Program-made: the position numbers and the translations under genes
Assembly (NCBI GenBank): GCA_907165275.2
Contig: OU015666.1
Span: forward strand, 4,246,001 to 4,310,000
Direction: 5' to 3'
Length of the DNA stretch: 64,000 nucleotides
Source of the DNA: Zygaena filipendulae
Lineage: Eukaryota > Arthropoda > Insecta > Lepidoptera > Zygaenidae
The notes under the pieces: model-generated
Databases searched by the model: none
Told to the model about the DNA's origin: nothing
What the model saw: the letters and a program-made list of their open reading frames with translations, nothing else
Shown: in pieces, positions 11,988 through 24,662 of the stretch
How positions within the stretch are numbered: the first letter of the stretch is position 1
Layout: each line of letters begins with the position of its first letter

Positions 11988-12177
11988 AGCTGTGCCCCGC
12001 GGTTTCAACCACGGTAAGTTCGGAGTTCCCGCGGGAATTCCAGGATAAAAAGTCTATGTCCTTCTCTGTAATTCTGACAACGTGCATGCCAAATTTCATC
12101 CAAATCTGTTCAGCCGTTTTTGCGTGATTGAGTAACAAGCATCCAAACATCCACGCTTTCACATTTATAATATTAGT
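11988..12177 (+). repeat. CCGCGG-type repeat, tandem unit 1
   Basis: Subfamily A copy running from GCTGTGCCCCGCGG to TATAATATTAGTA inside the SINE. It shares private variants with the next unit: TTTCAACC, TGTAATTCTGAC, AACAAGCATCC and CACGCTTTC. It has lost a few bases in the AAAAAGTACCCTATG segment. Confidence 0.85.
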
Positions 12178-12368
12178 AGCCCCGCGATTTCAACCACGGT
12201 AATTTCGGAGTTCCCGCGGGAATTCCAGGATAAAAAGTACCCTATGTCCTTCTCTGTAATTCTGACAACGTGCATGCCAAATTTCATCCAAATCTGTTCA
12301 GCCGTTTTTGCGTGATTGAGTAACAAGCATCCAAACATCCACGCTTTCACATTTATAATATTAGTAGG
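12178..12368 (+). repeat. CCGCGG-type repeat, tandem unit 2
   Basis: Begins GCCCCGCGATTTC directly after unit 1 and is nearly identical to it, ending TATAATATTAGTAGGAT. The shared private variants point to local tandem duplication rather than two independent insertions. Confidence 0.85.
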
Positions 12369-12489
12369 ATAGTAGGTATATGCAATACAATGACTGTTTA
12401 GTTTCCACGACACAAGCTTTTATAGCTTAGTTTGGGACCAAGTAGATCTGTGAGTTGTGAAGTGGATTATTATTTTTATTATCTCACAC

Positions 12490-12705
12490 TGAAGTTGTCA
12501 ACTGTCCCTTTTTTCCAGGACAATTCATCATTCTTGGGGTGTCCTGGGTAGTTTTTAAGCAGTGTCCTGGGTTTTTGAAAGCGTCCAGTTTTAAAATTCA
12601 TACGCCACTACCGCCACCAATCTTGCATCTTATATTTTATCAGCGTTGTGTCCTGGTATTTCCACCTTGAAATCCTGGTTTTCTATATTTGAGGACTCCA
12701 ACTCT
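12490..12705. mobile_element. Possible MITE rich in GTCCTGG motifs
   Basis: GTCCTGG occurs at about 12540, 12563 and 12649, with inverted or partial forms near 12517 (CCAGGAC) and 12675 (ATCCTGG). The ends share a weak inverted AGTTG...GTCC. It resembles a short non-autonomous DNA element with subterminal motifs, but the terminal repeats are too diverged for a firm call. Confidence 0.3.
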
Positions 12706-12889
12706 ATCTCACACGAAACAACCACATCAACAGTCCCCAATGGCCATAAAATAAAACATCTAAATCGTTCGATTTAAACGCGAAATAACCACGTTCGTAC
12801 ACAACTTCAATATTTTATTTCAAGGCGTCCAATCTATAGTTTTCCAATTAAACACACGAGACTCAGTGTTCCGGTGAACGCATCGCATC

Positions 12890-13410
12890 TCGTCTTACCA
12901 ATCGCGCCCGCTCTAGGAACTGATTCGATCTAATAGCAGGCGCATTGGCCGATCTCCCAGAAGGAATCGGAATACGACAGCTGATTTCCGGTGGACTCGC
13001 ACGAAGACACGGCATAGGTGCACTAGGTATTCCAGTTAAAACTATAGGTAACCTAAGCGTTATATTAGTACCGAGTCTAGAAGCTGTTCTGGTTTCGTTT
13101 TTTGTCAGCTGTCACAATATTGTTTAATGTTACCCCGATTTAAAGTGATTGGAACAATTTTGGCAGGGTGGGCTCGCATTCGACGCCCGGCTCTCGGCCC
13201 GTAGAGAGCACTGCCGGTATTGCGCTCCGCTGCCCGCCATCTAATACGCGTATAAAATCTTTGATACGCAGCACCGATGGAATCGAAATCCGATATTCAA
13301 CTCGCGAGTTTATATATCGCGAAATGCGACGATATTTTCGTCCGTCCGTCACTCGGACAGTTCACAGAAGCGGCGAGATTAATTGTATTTCGGTTGAGTC
13401 ATCAAAATAA
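12890..13410. other. GC-richer repeat-poor island
   Basis: The region is clearly more GC/CpG-rich than its surroundings (GCCCGGCTCTCGGCCCG, GCTCCGCTGCCCGCC) and open on both strands between 13140 and 13410. The predicted peptides match nothing I recognise. It could be a conserved regulatory segment, a 5' untranslated exon or a decayed gene. No AG/GT-bounded exon stands out. Confidence 0.3.
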
Positions 13411-16040
13411 TTAGAATGACGCTATTTTTGTGTGTGATGCTAATTTGACAGACGTCGCGGGAGATTTCGTGATTCTTTTCGTTTGGTTATAATTGTTTGA
13501 AAACTTTTTTACTATTTGTTTTCCGTAATTTACATTAGATATATAACAAATACTTGACTACGAAATTGCAGTTCATGTGTTATGAGTAAAGCGTTTAGAT
13601 ACTTATTGTTATAAAAAACTGCAACCGGCTATAGACTTTTCTCATATCAGTCACACGAGCAAAAATGTACTTTTAATAATACTTTGCCGACGATTGTGTC
13701 GTTTCAAATCCAAATGTCATAACAGCTCTATGACAATAAATATTAATTCAAATATTGGCCACAATCCAGACGTATAATAAACGTCGCAGCCCCAGTGGTT
13801 CATATGCTGATGGTACCAGGATCAGGGAAGTGTAATAACTAATAACAGTCCCAACTAGTTTATTGTAGGAATATTTGATAGCCGGCCGTTCCAAGAAGCG
13901 GCGTTAATCTACGGTAGTTAATTTCGAATGCGACCGCAATAAATGCATTTGATTAATATCATTCCCGCGAAACAAATGCAAATGGCTGCCGCTCGCCATG
14001 ATCAAAGGAACGTCTTAAATTATCATAAAACAATAGCAAGATTCATTAATAAGCATAGATGAGACGTAACCGAAACACACACCATATGAATGTGTGAGTT
14101 CTTTGTGAAATGACATCGAAAGATAGTTATCATTTCAGAAACTTATGATAATCAATAACGGTGAAAAAAATCCATGTACATTGTTAAAGCAACAGATATA
14201 ACAAATAATTTTATCGAATATTCAAAAAGCGTTGTTCATATTAATGAAAACGTCATGGAACAAAGCCAACTTCATCTCCCTATAATCCAATAATAAATAC
14301 GAGCTTCGTAAATCGTACCAATCCAATAACAACAATAGCTATTGTCTCAGTCTTGTTTTATCTATAATATTAATTAGGTTAATACATTAAATAGGTTGAT
14401 TTCAATGAACCTACCAACTAGCTAGATTTTAAATGACTAGATATTAGATGTTTTATTATATGGTTACGTATAGGAAGCTCGGTGTCAATGTGTAGAAAGT
14501 CTTCGATCATTCGAGTATTAGGCATAAAAGAAAAATGACAATTTAAAAGTAATTAACTCCATAGTTACAATCTTAGCACATATCACATAAAGTGTTGGAA
14601 AGTAAGAATATTTTGAATAGTACACGGATAGAGATCAAGCGGAGTGCGTGGACGTGTTTTGACACTATAGGCTGAATGATTAATGACACGACGCTAATCG
14701 TAGCGGTTTTTATTTTTATAAACGAGCAGTCATCAGCGGGAAGAGAATTAGCTTTTGTTTGACACTGAAATAGGCCATTAGCTAAAGGCTCGATGTGTAG
14801 ACTTCTATAAGCCTCCCGTGGTAGACTAGGTGATAGTGAACTAAGAGACAAAATTTTGAGGAATTCTCCGTTATATTATCCGTACAATTTAGAGACTTAG
14901 AACAAATTGCAGCTGCAAAAGTAAATTGAAGCAAAAAAACTAAAGGATATTGGATTTAAAGCGAAATTTATTTAGAATATGAAACCTGTGCTCTAGATTA
15001 TTTAATATCTGTGAAAAACCATTCAAAATATTTTAATTTTATCAAAGTTACGCAATTTATAACGGGTGTGGAAACACGTTTAAAAATTTAATGTGAATCG
15101 ACATAGTTCTGCTAATTAAAATAACCGTATCATATTTCAACAAATGTACAATTTAATATTATAAAATGATTTAGCGCCAACTGTTTGACCTCCACCGGTA
15201 TTATTCCATTTCTCTGGAATTAGATTATTACAACATTCGTCTGTTTCTAATCTGAGTTTTTCGCTCAGTTTATAAATTTATGTTCGGTTTGAACAATATG
15301 CTTCATGTGATTTTAATAACATAACACGTTTCGCTATTTCTGGTTAGCTTTATTAGAAAATATTGATTTCACAATCGAAATTTTCACATTATAGACATTG
15401 TTAAATAAATAATTTATTCTCTGAACAAATTTCACTATGTCACATTAAACATTCACATGTCACAAAAATTAGGTGATTGCAAAAATTTTAAGCAAAATAT
15501 GGCCGTTAGTTTTGCTGCGTTTGGTTTTAAATAATATAATAAATATCACCAACTTTCGTATTTTTTGAACTGTTATAGAGTACACTATACTTATTCGTTT
15601 AATAGTTGATAATAATCCAAGGCATATCAGCTTCAGACGGCTTATAAAACCTTTATTTTATTTAAGTGAACTCACTGAAATAAACAGGTTCTTTTCAATA
15701 TGGCATAATTATGCATTAAGAATTGACACAAGTTGGTACACGTAGTAGATTGTAAGCCATGATTCGCAACTATATTTCTCATATCAAACGAGCCGTAATC
15801 TCTTTCCGACAATTAGGCAATTATTTTAATAAGTTCTCTTATAATTATACTCTTTCGTAATCACCTGGCAAGTTGTCAATGTAGCAGTCATTATAGGTAT
15901 ATTCTTTAGATTGTATCCATGAGACACAACTGAATTAAATTGACGTCGCATAACCAAGCCCATTAGATCAGGTATAAAACAACAAAATATATGCAATGAC
16001 AGGGTGATACATTCTACTATCATTAAACGAGCAATTCTTG
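13410..16040. other. Non-coding, no recognised feature
   Basis: AT-rich DNA without repeat-family modules that I can identify. The few ORFs have no recognisable motifs. Poly-T/A runs and an AATAAT-rich composition dominate. Confidence 0.4.
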
Positions 16041-16045
16041 TATAT

Positions 16046-16285
16046 CTATACATATAAAATGCTTTGTCCTGAACGACTGATGGATCAACGCACTGCAGCC
16101 TAAACCGCTGATCGTAGCGACCTGAAACTTGGAGGGTGTGTTCTTTGTATGACGTAGGCATCCGATAAGAAAAGATTTTGAAAATTCGACCCCTGAGGGG
16201 ATGAAAAGGGGTTGCAAAGTTTCTATGGAACAATTCCGCGGGAACTTCGAAACTATCGCGGGTGAAACCCCGCGGGACAGCTAGT
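16046..16285 (-). repeat. CCGCGG-type repeat, subfamily C
   Basis: Reverse copy with a different middle: ATAAAATGCTTTGTC, GGATCAACGCACTGCAGCC, ACTTGGAGGGTGTG, GGATGAAAAGGGGTTGCAAA. It ends in the same module, CGGGTGAAACCCCGCGGGAC followed by AGCTAGT. A plus-oriented partner lies at 45904-46150. The long minus ORF across it is a read-through artefact. Confidence 0.8.
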
Positions 16286-17196
16286 ATACATATATACGGC
16301 TCCAACGATTTTCTAGGTTGCATTTTGAGAAAACTTTTTATCCGTGTTTTTAGACATTGAAAAATGAGTATTGAGCTTTTCTACTTTAATAGAATGATGC
16401 TACGAGCGAAGCTCGATCGCCCAGATACTTATACTATAAAAAGAAAAAGCTAATCAAAACATATGTATGCATAAATTAAAATGCAATCATGATTTTTGTG
16501 TTTGCCCAACTAACGTATAGTTAAGTAGCATGCATTACCTTAGCTTGCTTTACCGGCGTCTGTTTGATCTAACCATTCTTAATACAAGCCATCGGTAAAT
16601 ATAATTTATTGACAGATCGAATAACTGATATTACGATAACCAACCAACCAGGTAGGTGCGGTAATTCGACGATAGAAAATAAATTTTCTATTTACAAAAC
16701 TAAACTTTCGTAAGTGACATAGGTAGGTACACACAATGTTGCCGACAAGCGAAGCCAGCACGCTAAGCTGCAGAAACATTTAGTATGGGGCGGTAAGGGT
16801 ACAATTACAGTGAAATAACCAATAAATTATATAGCAATGGAGTTGGTGTTCAGGCGCCGCGTGACGCAGGGAACCGCTTCCGCGAAACGCCATCTAGTGA
16901 TCGTTGCAAATTGCAGCTCGATCACGATCGATATCGACACGGAGCAACAGTCGAGTCGGGCTCCGAGAAATTATATCGACAATTCTCCGGCGCGCCACTA
17001 AAATGGATATCGTCGCAACACTAATAGATAAGTACCTAGGTACTCAAGTTGATCATTCTAAACAAGCTGTTGCTCGCGATTTTTCCCAGCGTCAAATTCG
17101 GGATCCCCTCGGAATATCGTCGATCTTTTGCTACATTGCGACGTGTAAACTGTAAACTGGACTCAAATATTCACACTTTCGTATTTGTTCTTAACC

Positions 17197-17370
17197 TAGC
17201 TGTTCGCCGCGGTTTCGCCCGCGTTAATTCCGGAGATCCCGCGGGAATTCCAGCATAAAAGTAGTTTCTGTACCCCTGGAATACGTGTTTACAAAATTTT
17301 ATTATGATCGGTTAAACTATTAAGGCGTGAAAGCCTAACAAACAAACTCACCGTCGCATTTATAATAGTA
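17197..17370 (+). repeat. CCGCGG-type repeat, GATCGGTTAA subtype
   Basis: TAGCTGTTCGCCGCGG, core ATCCCGCGGGAATTCC, then TTATGATCGGTTAAACTATT and AGGCGTGAAAGCCTAACAAA. The ATGATCGG middle recurs in copies at 34668, 38028, 39092, 39867 and 55688. Confidence 0.75.
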
Positions 17371-17443
17371 AAACTTTTTATTATTATAGAGTTCAATTTA
17401 AATTCAATAAGCTATTTTTTACTGACTGTAGATATATTAAGAA

Positions 17444-17649
17444 ACTAGCTGTGCCCCGCGGTTTCACCCGCGGTATTTTCGGAGTTCCCGCGGGAATTCC
17501 GGTATAAAAAGTACCTTATGTTCTTCTCTGTACCCCTGACAATGTGCATGCCAAATTTCATCCAAATCCGTTCAGCCGTTTTTGCGTGATCGAGTAACAA
17601 ACATCCAAACTTCCACACTTTCATATTTACAATACATATTAGTAGGATA
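17444..17649 (+). repeat. CCGCGG-type repeat, subfamily A
   Basis: Almost complete copy from ACTAGCTGTGCCCCGCGG to AATACATATTAGTAGGAT, with an intact TTCCCGCGGGAATTCC core and CCGTTCAGCCGTTTTTGCG. It lies 74 bases after the previous copy. Confidence 0.85.
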
Positions 17650-18140
17650 ATATTGCTTTCGAATATTAACAGTTTTGCTTCATTTTGGGCTTTGTTAGAC
17701 TGATTGAGTAGTCGATACAAACTTAATTAATATTAGAGATTATTAATCAATCATAAATTACCATCAAAATAATGAAAACACTATAAAAACAATACCTATC
17801 AACATTGTTTTGTATTCAATTCTTTCTGTTTGAAATAAAACCGTCTAATACAATAATTTTACGAGTTCCCAGAACCCACTATACACTCACATTATTTTAA
17901 TCTGCATTCGGTCGGTCTATGGGAAGGATGCTAATGATTTCATTCCACCCCGCATCGATGCGTATAATAAAACACTTCTTAGAAATGAAAGGTCGTTCAT
18001 TTGCTGATAAAAGGCATTGAAAGGAGGCGGCATAAATACGCCGATGTTTTTCGTTTGTCAAGGGTAAGTTTTTACAAGAGTAACGGACATCGGACATTCA
18101 ATAGAACGGGATATTACACCCGAACACACCTTATTTTAAA

Positions 18141-18530
18141 CTAGGTGTTCCCCGCGGTCTCACTCGTATTAATTTCGGCGTTCCCGCGGGAATTCCGGGG
18201 CAAAAGTAGGTCCTCTATGTCTTTGTCTATATCCCTGACAATATGTGGGTAGATATAGTATGCAAAAATGCACTTTTTCCGGCACTCATCAATCATCTTT
18301 ATATTTCAACTAATTTACCAAAATCCTTGACATATTTTATACCTAAACCTTCTATATAGATCACTCTACTTATTGGTGAAAACCGCATGAGAATCCATTC
18401 AGTAGTTTTTGAGTTTCTCGCGAACAGATAGACAGACAGACGTGGCGGATAACTATGTTTTATAATATTATGTGTCTTTTTTATTTGTCGACTAGCTGTG
18501 CTCGCGGTTTCACCCGCGTGAGTTAGGAGT
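18141..18530 (+). repeat. Composite CCGCGG-type repeat, subfamily D end
   Basis: Starts AACTAGGTGTTCCCCGCGG with a full core, then changes near 18345 to a D-type middle: AAAACCGCATGAGAATCC, CAGTAGTTTTTGAGTTTC, GCGAACAGATAGACAGACAG. A second start module (ACTAGCTGTGCTCGCGG) begins at 18492 and is cut off after about 40 bases. The D middle recurs near 23841 and 24418. Confidence 0.7.
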
Positions 18531-19659
18531 CTTGGTAGACTTATACAAACTAGGTAACTAGGTATGACATGACAAACAATATGTTCAAATTGTTCGGAAA
18601 CTAATTAATTATTATTAAGGCACAGCATGCTAGCTGGCAGATAAAGTTACATTCACATTTAGGTGCCTATGGTATTAGTTGTTGGTGTCGCAACTCGCAT
18701 CTGACCTAAGTTTTCTATTTCTCTCACGTGCATGTAAAATTTCAGTTTTAAATGTGTCAAATAAATATTTATTATCTATCTGTCCAATTTAAAAAACCTA
18801 TAATATTATATCTTCAAAACTGAAAAGTTTCTAAACTGAAACTTACAATTTTATTGTATCGATAAGACTGTAAACATAAATAGGTACCTAATAAAAAGGG
18901 TTGTCCATATTAACCATAACATTGTATCGATAACGATTAACTGAGCCACCCTTCAAAACAAACAAATTCGATAAAGCGTAACATTCCAATGAATCCAATC
19001 TACTGATAGGCATTACATGTCTAAATCGTGAGTCATCGTAGGTATTTGTAACAATATATAATGTTCATCGCCTTTTTTTGACGTCTGATGCGCCTTATAC
19101 CTATAAGTCTGTCGCCAAATAATTCAGGTAGATGCAATACAACAATTAAACATTTGTTGGACACCATTGAAAAAAAAACCGTTCGAAGCAATTAACTTGG
19201 TATAAGCCTCCCTGGCGTCAGAAAGATTACAAAGGACACAAAAATGTCGACCGATTCTTTACGGGGTTAAGCAATTATAAACATTATGTATTGGAACTAT
19301 ACGGTGTATTATTAAGTACGATTAGATTGGTTGTTTAATGTAAAGTGATGTAGGTGGCCCGATATTTGTTTTGGTTAGATAGGTAACAAATTGGTCATCT
19401 ATGTCAGTCACAAAAATGAAGTTATCGATTATTATCATACAGAGTTTCCGTGCCACAAATCAATTTTCAATCTTAAAATTTGTCACATAGGTATTTATAC
19501 ATTTAATTTAAGTTTTTTAACAAATTATCTTACAGAAAATTGTCGAGCTATTTCCGCAAAACTTCGATACATTGTAAAATAACAACGCGATGCACTTCAC
19601 TAAATAAATTAACAATAAAATTCCTTTTCACACTTCAAATTTTAAAATTAAACGCGCGT

Positions 19660-19900
19660 CTATCGATTGACTACTTGTGGCAGTCGTGTTAATAAACGCG
19701 TTTGTCATACGACAGGCGACTCTATTCCTAGGGGGGTGGAGGCGTGGACGAGTTGTCGTGTAATATGCGAAATAGCAGATGTCGCGCGCGACAAAGTAAA
19801 GCGTACGTGCTTGTCGCATAAACACGCGCTGATGTGTGGGGCCGGCCGCACAACAATAGCTAGACGTTAGCAATTTGCGATCCAACAGCGATATTATTGT
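19660..19900. other. GC-richer repeat-poor island
   Basis: Contains CCTAGGGGGGTGGAGGCGTG, GATGTCGCGCGCGACAAAG and GGGGCCGGCCGC in an otherwise AT-rich stretch. It is open on both strands but matches no domain I know. Candidate regulatory DNA by composition only. Confidence 0.25.
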
Positions 19901-21076
19901 GACGCAATTATTTAACAGAGAGAAAGGGATGTAAACACAGGACTCACACGGGAGTGTTTAAAAGAAACACGCGTTAGCCAACATCTTTTTGAAAATTATT
20001 CATCGTCCTTTACTTAACTTTTACATTTTTACAAAGCTATCAACACCTATATTTGAATGAACCAGCAACTTTGTCATAAACATAACACCTAGCATAAAAG
20101 TTTTATACCACCAAAGAGAGTAGAAAAGAAGTGTTTCTTTTTTTTATCGAACGTCGAAGAAATCTTAATTTAAATGTGATTCTCAATAGTGTCGCGCCCG
20201 TTTTATTGGGACGTTAAAAAGGCGTAATATGTGACACGTCATGAAAAATACTCGAATTCAAAATGAGAACAGATCATTCATTGTAAGATTTGTAAGTCGT
20301 ATCGAATTTATGACGAATATGATTTACGGCTCGTGTTTGATGCGGACGGTACAGACAACAATGCCTTCATACAAAACTATATGGATTGAAACGGCCGACG
20401 TTTTAGTAGACATCATAATGCGGTCACGCTTCTCTTTTACTAGGTAATTTTTTTTATGAATACTGAATTTGAATATAAGCTTTGCTCTAGGATTTTTTTT
20501 TTAATTTTAACGACTTTGCTTTATAGTTGCCTCGATTTTCTATGAAAGGAAATTGATGATTAAATTGTTCTTTTATATTTTAAGATTTTGCTAAGATGGA
20601 ATGTTTTAATAACGTTTTTAAATATTAAATTTCAATGCATTGACACTCAATACAAACATCGAAACGTGTACAAAATTCGATAACTCTACATAATCGATTA
20701 AACACGCACGTGATATCGAATGCAAAGCTTTTTCGGGCGGGAATTAAAATTTGGTCATTCGTGTTTAGGACGCGGTCATAACCACTCGAAACAGTTCATT
20801 GTGCGATACCTACCTCCATATACCTACAGGAGGTATGTATAAGTAACATATATCTACAATAAATCATATTTATATAATCAACAATGTTCGCATGCCTTTT
20901 TTTATTTATTCGCGAATCGCGGCAAAGCATCATTAGGTATGGTACATACATATTTATTTCCTTTGATCAGTGCAAACTACAATACAAACCCGCTTAAGTT
21001 TTACCCCATACCGAATGATTCTTCGCCAATCATAACAGATATCCTAACCTAGTAGTTGTATTGTTGATTGTGTTTT

Positions 21077-21341
21077 GACGACCCGATTGGCGCAATGGTC
21101 ACCATGTTTGCCCGCTAATCAAGGGGTTCCGGGTTCGATTCCCGGTGGGGGTGGACTTTGTGTGATGAACACAGGGTTCCATTTTCCAGTCTGGGTGTGT
21201 ATATATACATCTATAGTATAATATATATGTAATAATATGTGTAGTATATACCACGTTTGCTTGGTTTCCACGACACAAGCTTATAGCTTACTGTGGGATC
21301 AAGTAGATCTGTGTGTTGTGAAGTGGATTATTATTATTATT
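21077..21341 (+). mobile_element. tRNA-headed SINE
   Basis: A box TGGCGCAATGG at 21088-21098 and B box GGTTCGATTCC at 21132-21142, inside a tRNA-like head. An unrelated body follows, then the tail TTTCCACGACACAAGCTTAT, AAGTAGATCTGTGTG and GTGAAGTGGATTATTATTATT. Head and tail match 11893-12475, so this copy shows the uninterrupted structure of about 265 bp. The head is not a functional tRNA gene, because the anticodon and acceptor halves do not fold as one. Confidence 0.85.
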
Positions 21342-21474
21342 CTAAGATTATCCTGACTGAATACACATTAATCACACATACTATATATAATTATAATAAA
21401 AGTAAAATCCGCGTGTATTTACCAAATATTTCGAGGGGGAGAGAAGCGTAACAGAATAGCAAAAATAACGACTT

Positions 21475-21582
21475 TTTAAATTTTTTATCTGTTTGTTCGC
21501 GCTAATCTCCGAAACTACTGAATGAATTTTTATGTAGTTATAAAAGGGTCTTACACGCAGTTGAAACCGCGGGCACCAGTTA
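21475..21582 (-). repeat. Degenerate CCGCGG-type repeat
   Basis: Contains TCCGAAACTACTGAATGAAT and ends TTGAAACCGCGGGCACCAGTTA. The hairpin core is lost, so this is an old or truncated copy. Confidence 0.55.
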
Positions 21583-22129
21583 ATTCTAGTAAAATTACTA
21601 ATAGGTACCTTACGTTTTTAAATAAAAAGAGTTTTATTGAACGCGTCTGTATTCACAACAAGATTTATTCTTGGAATTAATTTCGTGAAATGATTTATAT
21701 TTTTATATCTGCAATTTCGAGACAACAGATGAATCGTGTTAAGTCATTGTCCTCTGTAAGTAGGCATGGGCGTGAACGACTCCGACAACTATCGATAAAT
21801 ATGTATCCACATTGCACAACTCTAATATCTCACCATGCGTTTTTTTTCTCTTTGAACAAATTAAAATTAAGCATTACAAAGAATTGAAGTGGAATTATGC
21901 TGGTAGAGAACTTTTGTCATTTGATTTGATTAATCAAGTAAAACAACTAAATTCCGTCTTATTACAAGTATTTAAAAAACGGGATATACAGACGATAAAC
22001 GTTTAAATGCGAAATTTACGATAGCTAAAGATCAAACGTATTCGTATATTAAATAATTTACACGCTTATGAAAACACGATACAGTTGTATACAAAATGTA
22101 TCGTTTAAAAGTGGTGATAAAATATATTA

Positions 22130-22330
22130 ATAGTGCCGTGAACGTTGGCGGCGCGATTTTTAGTTGGAAATAAATCGTAGCGGTGTGATTCAGCGGGCCG
22201 TCGCTGTGATATATTGTGATACACATTTCAGCGGGAGATTAGCATCGAATCCGCGCCCGCACAGGAAACACACGGCACGGCCACCTTCACTCGCGTCCGC
22301 TAGTGACGTGCACTTCTGCACTGACATAAT
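22130..22330. other. GC-richer repeat-poor island
   Basis: Includes GGCGGCGCGATTTTTAG, CAGCGGGCCGTCGCTGTG and TCGCGTCCGCTAGTGACGTG. There is no repeat module and no exon with clear splice sites. Candidate regulatory DNA by composition only. Confidence 0.25.
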
Positions 22331-23080
22331 ATCGATACCAAAAATAATAATATCGCAGAGTTCAATAAAATGAAAGTTCTCGTCAAATTTTAGTCTCAGA
22401 TTTTACTCAATTAACCTTAAAGTTAAATCTTATGGCGTGTAAAAAATTTGTTTAATTAACTATCATCCAGATAGTTCGTGTTTTTTTCTTCGTTCGAGGG
22501 AACGATTTGTCATCACTAGAATCGTTGATTAATTTTACTTTTATTTTGTGTAATAAAATAAAACAGCTGCGAATGTGCGTTTGATCCCGATACGCTACCG
22601 ACTGCGGCGACAAAACGTCTCGACCATTTTTCACGACAACGAAAACACGACCTAAATTAAATAATCGATCATAATCTCGATGGAATTCGTGAAATTAAAA
22701 ACTTTTGTTTTTCTTTCTGACCGGTATGCGGCTGTTTTGAAGGAAACAAAGAAGAAACAATTTAAATAAGATAGGTACATTAATTTGATAGAACACTTTT
22801 GAATGAAGAATTATAACTTTTGAATTTATTTTGTTTGCAATTCTAATTATCGATATCTCGTGATTTGTGAGAGAAATATATCAACTTGGCGAACGCAAGG
22901 ACAAACAAATCTGTTAACAATTAGAGTTCTTAGAAGTACGGTACTGGCCTTATGTAAGCCTCATTATAACGTGTATATTGTGAAAGTCTACTAATCGGCG
23001 GCTAAATACGGGTATAATAGCACCTCGTCACATGTATGAACATTCAATGTGAAATATTAGCACTTTCTAATTAACAACTA

Positions 23081-23291
23081 CTAATATAATTTTATAAACG
23101 CGAAAGTTTGTAAGAATGTATGGATGGATGGATCTTTGTTACTCTTTCACGCAGAAACTACTGAATGGATTTAAATGAAACTTTACAATAATATAGCTTA
23201 TACATCAGATTAACACATAGGGTACTTTTTATCCCAGAGTTCCCGCGGGAACTCTGAAATTAACGCGGGTGAAACTGCGGGCACAACTAGT
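23081..23291 (-). repeat. CCGCGG-type repeat
   Basis: Begins ACTAATATAATTTTATAAAC, contains a GGATGGATGGAT microsatellite, then ACTCTTTCACGCAGAAACTA and CCCGCGGGAACTC, and ends CGGGTGAAACTGCGGGCAC followed by AACTAGT. The middle carries ATATAGCTTATACATCAGAT. Confidence 0.8.
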
Positions 23292-23840
23292 TACATATAT
23301 ATTTTATGTAGTCAGGTACCTACCTACCTACCTATGTGCTGTACATTCATATGTGCTATTAATTATTATGTAGTTGCACAACGAAAGTTGTAGAGAAATA
23401 CATAATATTATATTGATAGCAAATATCGTGTCTGTTTTGACTTTTATAAATAGATAGGTAGGTATCTAATTTAATTGTTGAGTTAAGGTTGAAAAATTTT
23501 AGTATTAAAATGTTTTTCTATACTTAGTTACAATTTTTATTTTCCTACAGCTGCCTTAAACAAACATCCTTCATTCATTCATTCATTCGATCATTCATAC
23601 ATTCACTGTAGCGGTAGACATATCTACGACCATTCCAATGTGAAGGCGCCAAATGCTTCCGTGTGTAATTTCGGGAACAATTTATAAACATATGCGACTT
23701 TTCATTTGTTGTATCAACATTCAAAGCTGTCATGCGAGAATTTATTTATATTATAATTTATAATATCTAATAATCAAATAAAGATACTGCATTAGCTATG
23801 GAGGAGTAGGACCTTATAGGCTACGAGTATCCTTACGTAA

Positions 23841-24038
23841 TTATAAAACAAAGTTCTCCGCCGCTCTGTCTGTCTGTCTGTTTGCGAAAAACTCAATAAC
23901 TACTGAACGGATTTTCATGCGGTTTTCACCAACAGCTATCCATTGGAATTTGAAGGTTTATCCGTACCTATAGTTCATTCTGGAATTCCGGCGGGAAATC
24001 CGAAATTATCACGAGTGAAACCACGGGGGGCAGCTAGA
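23841..24038 (-). repeat. CCGCGG-type repeat, subfamily D
   Basis: Contains CTGTCTGTCTGTCTGTTTGC, AACTCAATAACTACTGAACGG and TTTTCATGCGGTTTTCACC, then GAATTCCGGCGGGAAATCC, and ends ACGGGGGGCAGCTAG. It is the reverse-oriented counterpart of the plus D-type copies at 18141 and 24418. Confidence 0.7.
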
Positions 24039-24417
24039 TAGTACTTCATACATATTGAATAGTGCATTTAAAAACCACTTATAAACACAAATTTTTAAAC
24101 CGAAATAAATATTTTATTTTCTTTTGGTAAATTTAAAGTAATTTATTTTGTTTTTAGTGTAGATTGGTAAAGTGAATAGTTTTACAACGTCAATGGCCAG
24201 CAGTATCTACGAAAATCGCCCTCGCTTATCACATGTACTACATAGTAAAGCAGGGTACCCACCGTGACTGGCAATTCTAAGTACCTTTATTGGAGAAAGA
24301 TGACCGTCAATCCTCTCAATGTTGCCATTGTATTTATGTATAAACAAACAAATTAAATTAAATTTGTTTTACGGCCGTCAAATACCTATTTATACCCATT
24401 TATATTAAGTACTAACT

Positions 24418-24662
24418 ATTAGCTATGCCCCGCGGTTTCACCCGCATGAGTTTCGAAATTCCCGCAAGAAGTTCAAAGTAGCCTAATTTACTCCTTATAA
24501 CATCAGCAGTGAAAGTCCCGTCAAAATCGGTCCAACCATTTCGGAGATTCACCCGCGTGAGTTTTGGAATTCCCGCTAAATCTTCCTGCGAAAACCGCAT
24601 GACAATCCGTTCAGTAGATTCGGAGATTATCGCGAACAGACAGACAGACAGAAAAGATTTTT
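24418..24662 (+). repeat. CCGCGG-type repeat, partly duplicated, subfamily D
   Basis: Opens TTAGCTATGCCCCGCGG. The module TTCACCCGC...GAGTTT...GGAATTCCCGC occurs twice (24433 and 24547). It ends with the D-type AAACCGCATGACAATCCG and GCGAACAGACAGACAGACAG. A related arrangement is at 54306. Confidence 0.7.

Larger units (their letters stand above)
11893..12475 (+). mobile_element. tRNA-headed SINE, interrupted by two repeat copies
   Basis: The head has a Pol III A box (TGGCGCAGTAGG, 11902) and B box (GGTTCGATTCC, 11948-11958), as in a tRNA-derived SINE. The tail TTTCCACGACACAAGCTT and GAAGTGGATTATTATT at 12400-12470 match the second copy at 21077-21341. Between head and tail, most of the SINE interior is replaced by two tandem CCGCGG-type repeat units (11988-12368). 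No flanking duplication was identified. Confidence 0.8.

Noticed and set aside
11923..12413. Two minus-strand ORFs sharing a WMKFGMHVVRITEKDI peptide
   Set aside because: They are antisense read-through of the tandem CCGCGG-type repeat units. The same spurious peptide appears across the repeat copy at 17444-17649.
15826..16323. 165-codon minus ORF
   Set aside because: Most of it is the subfamily C repeat (16046-16285). The remainder is unrelated AT-rich DNA. The typical repeat-derived peptide AVPRGFTR is present.
21077..21150. Possible tRNA gene with A and B boxes
   Set aside because: The boxes are good, but the flanks do not form an acceptor stem and the unit continues into a SINE body and tail shared with 11893-12475.
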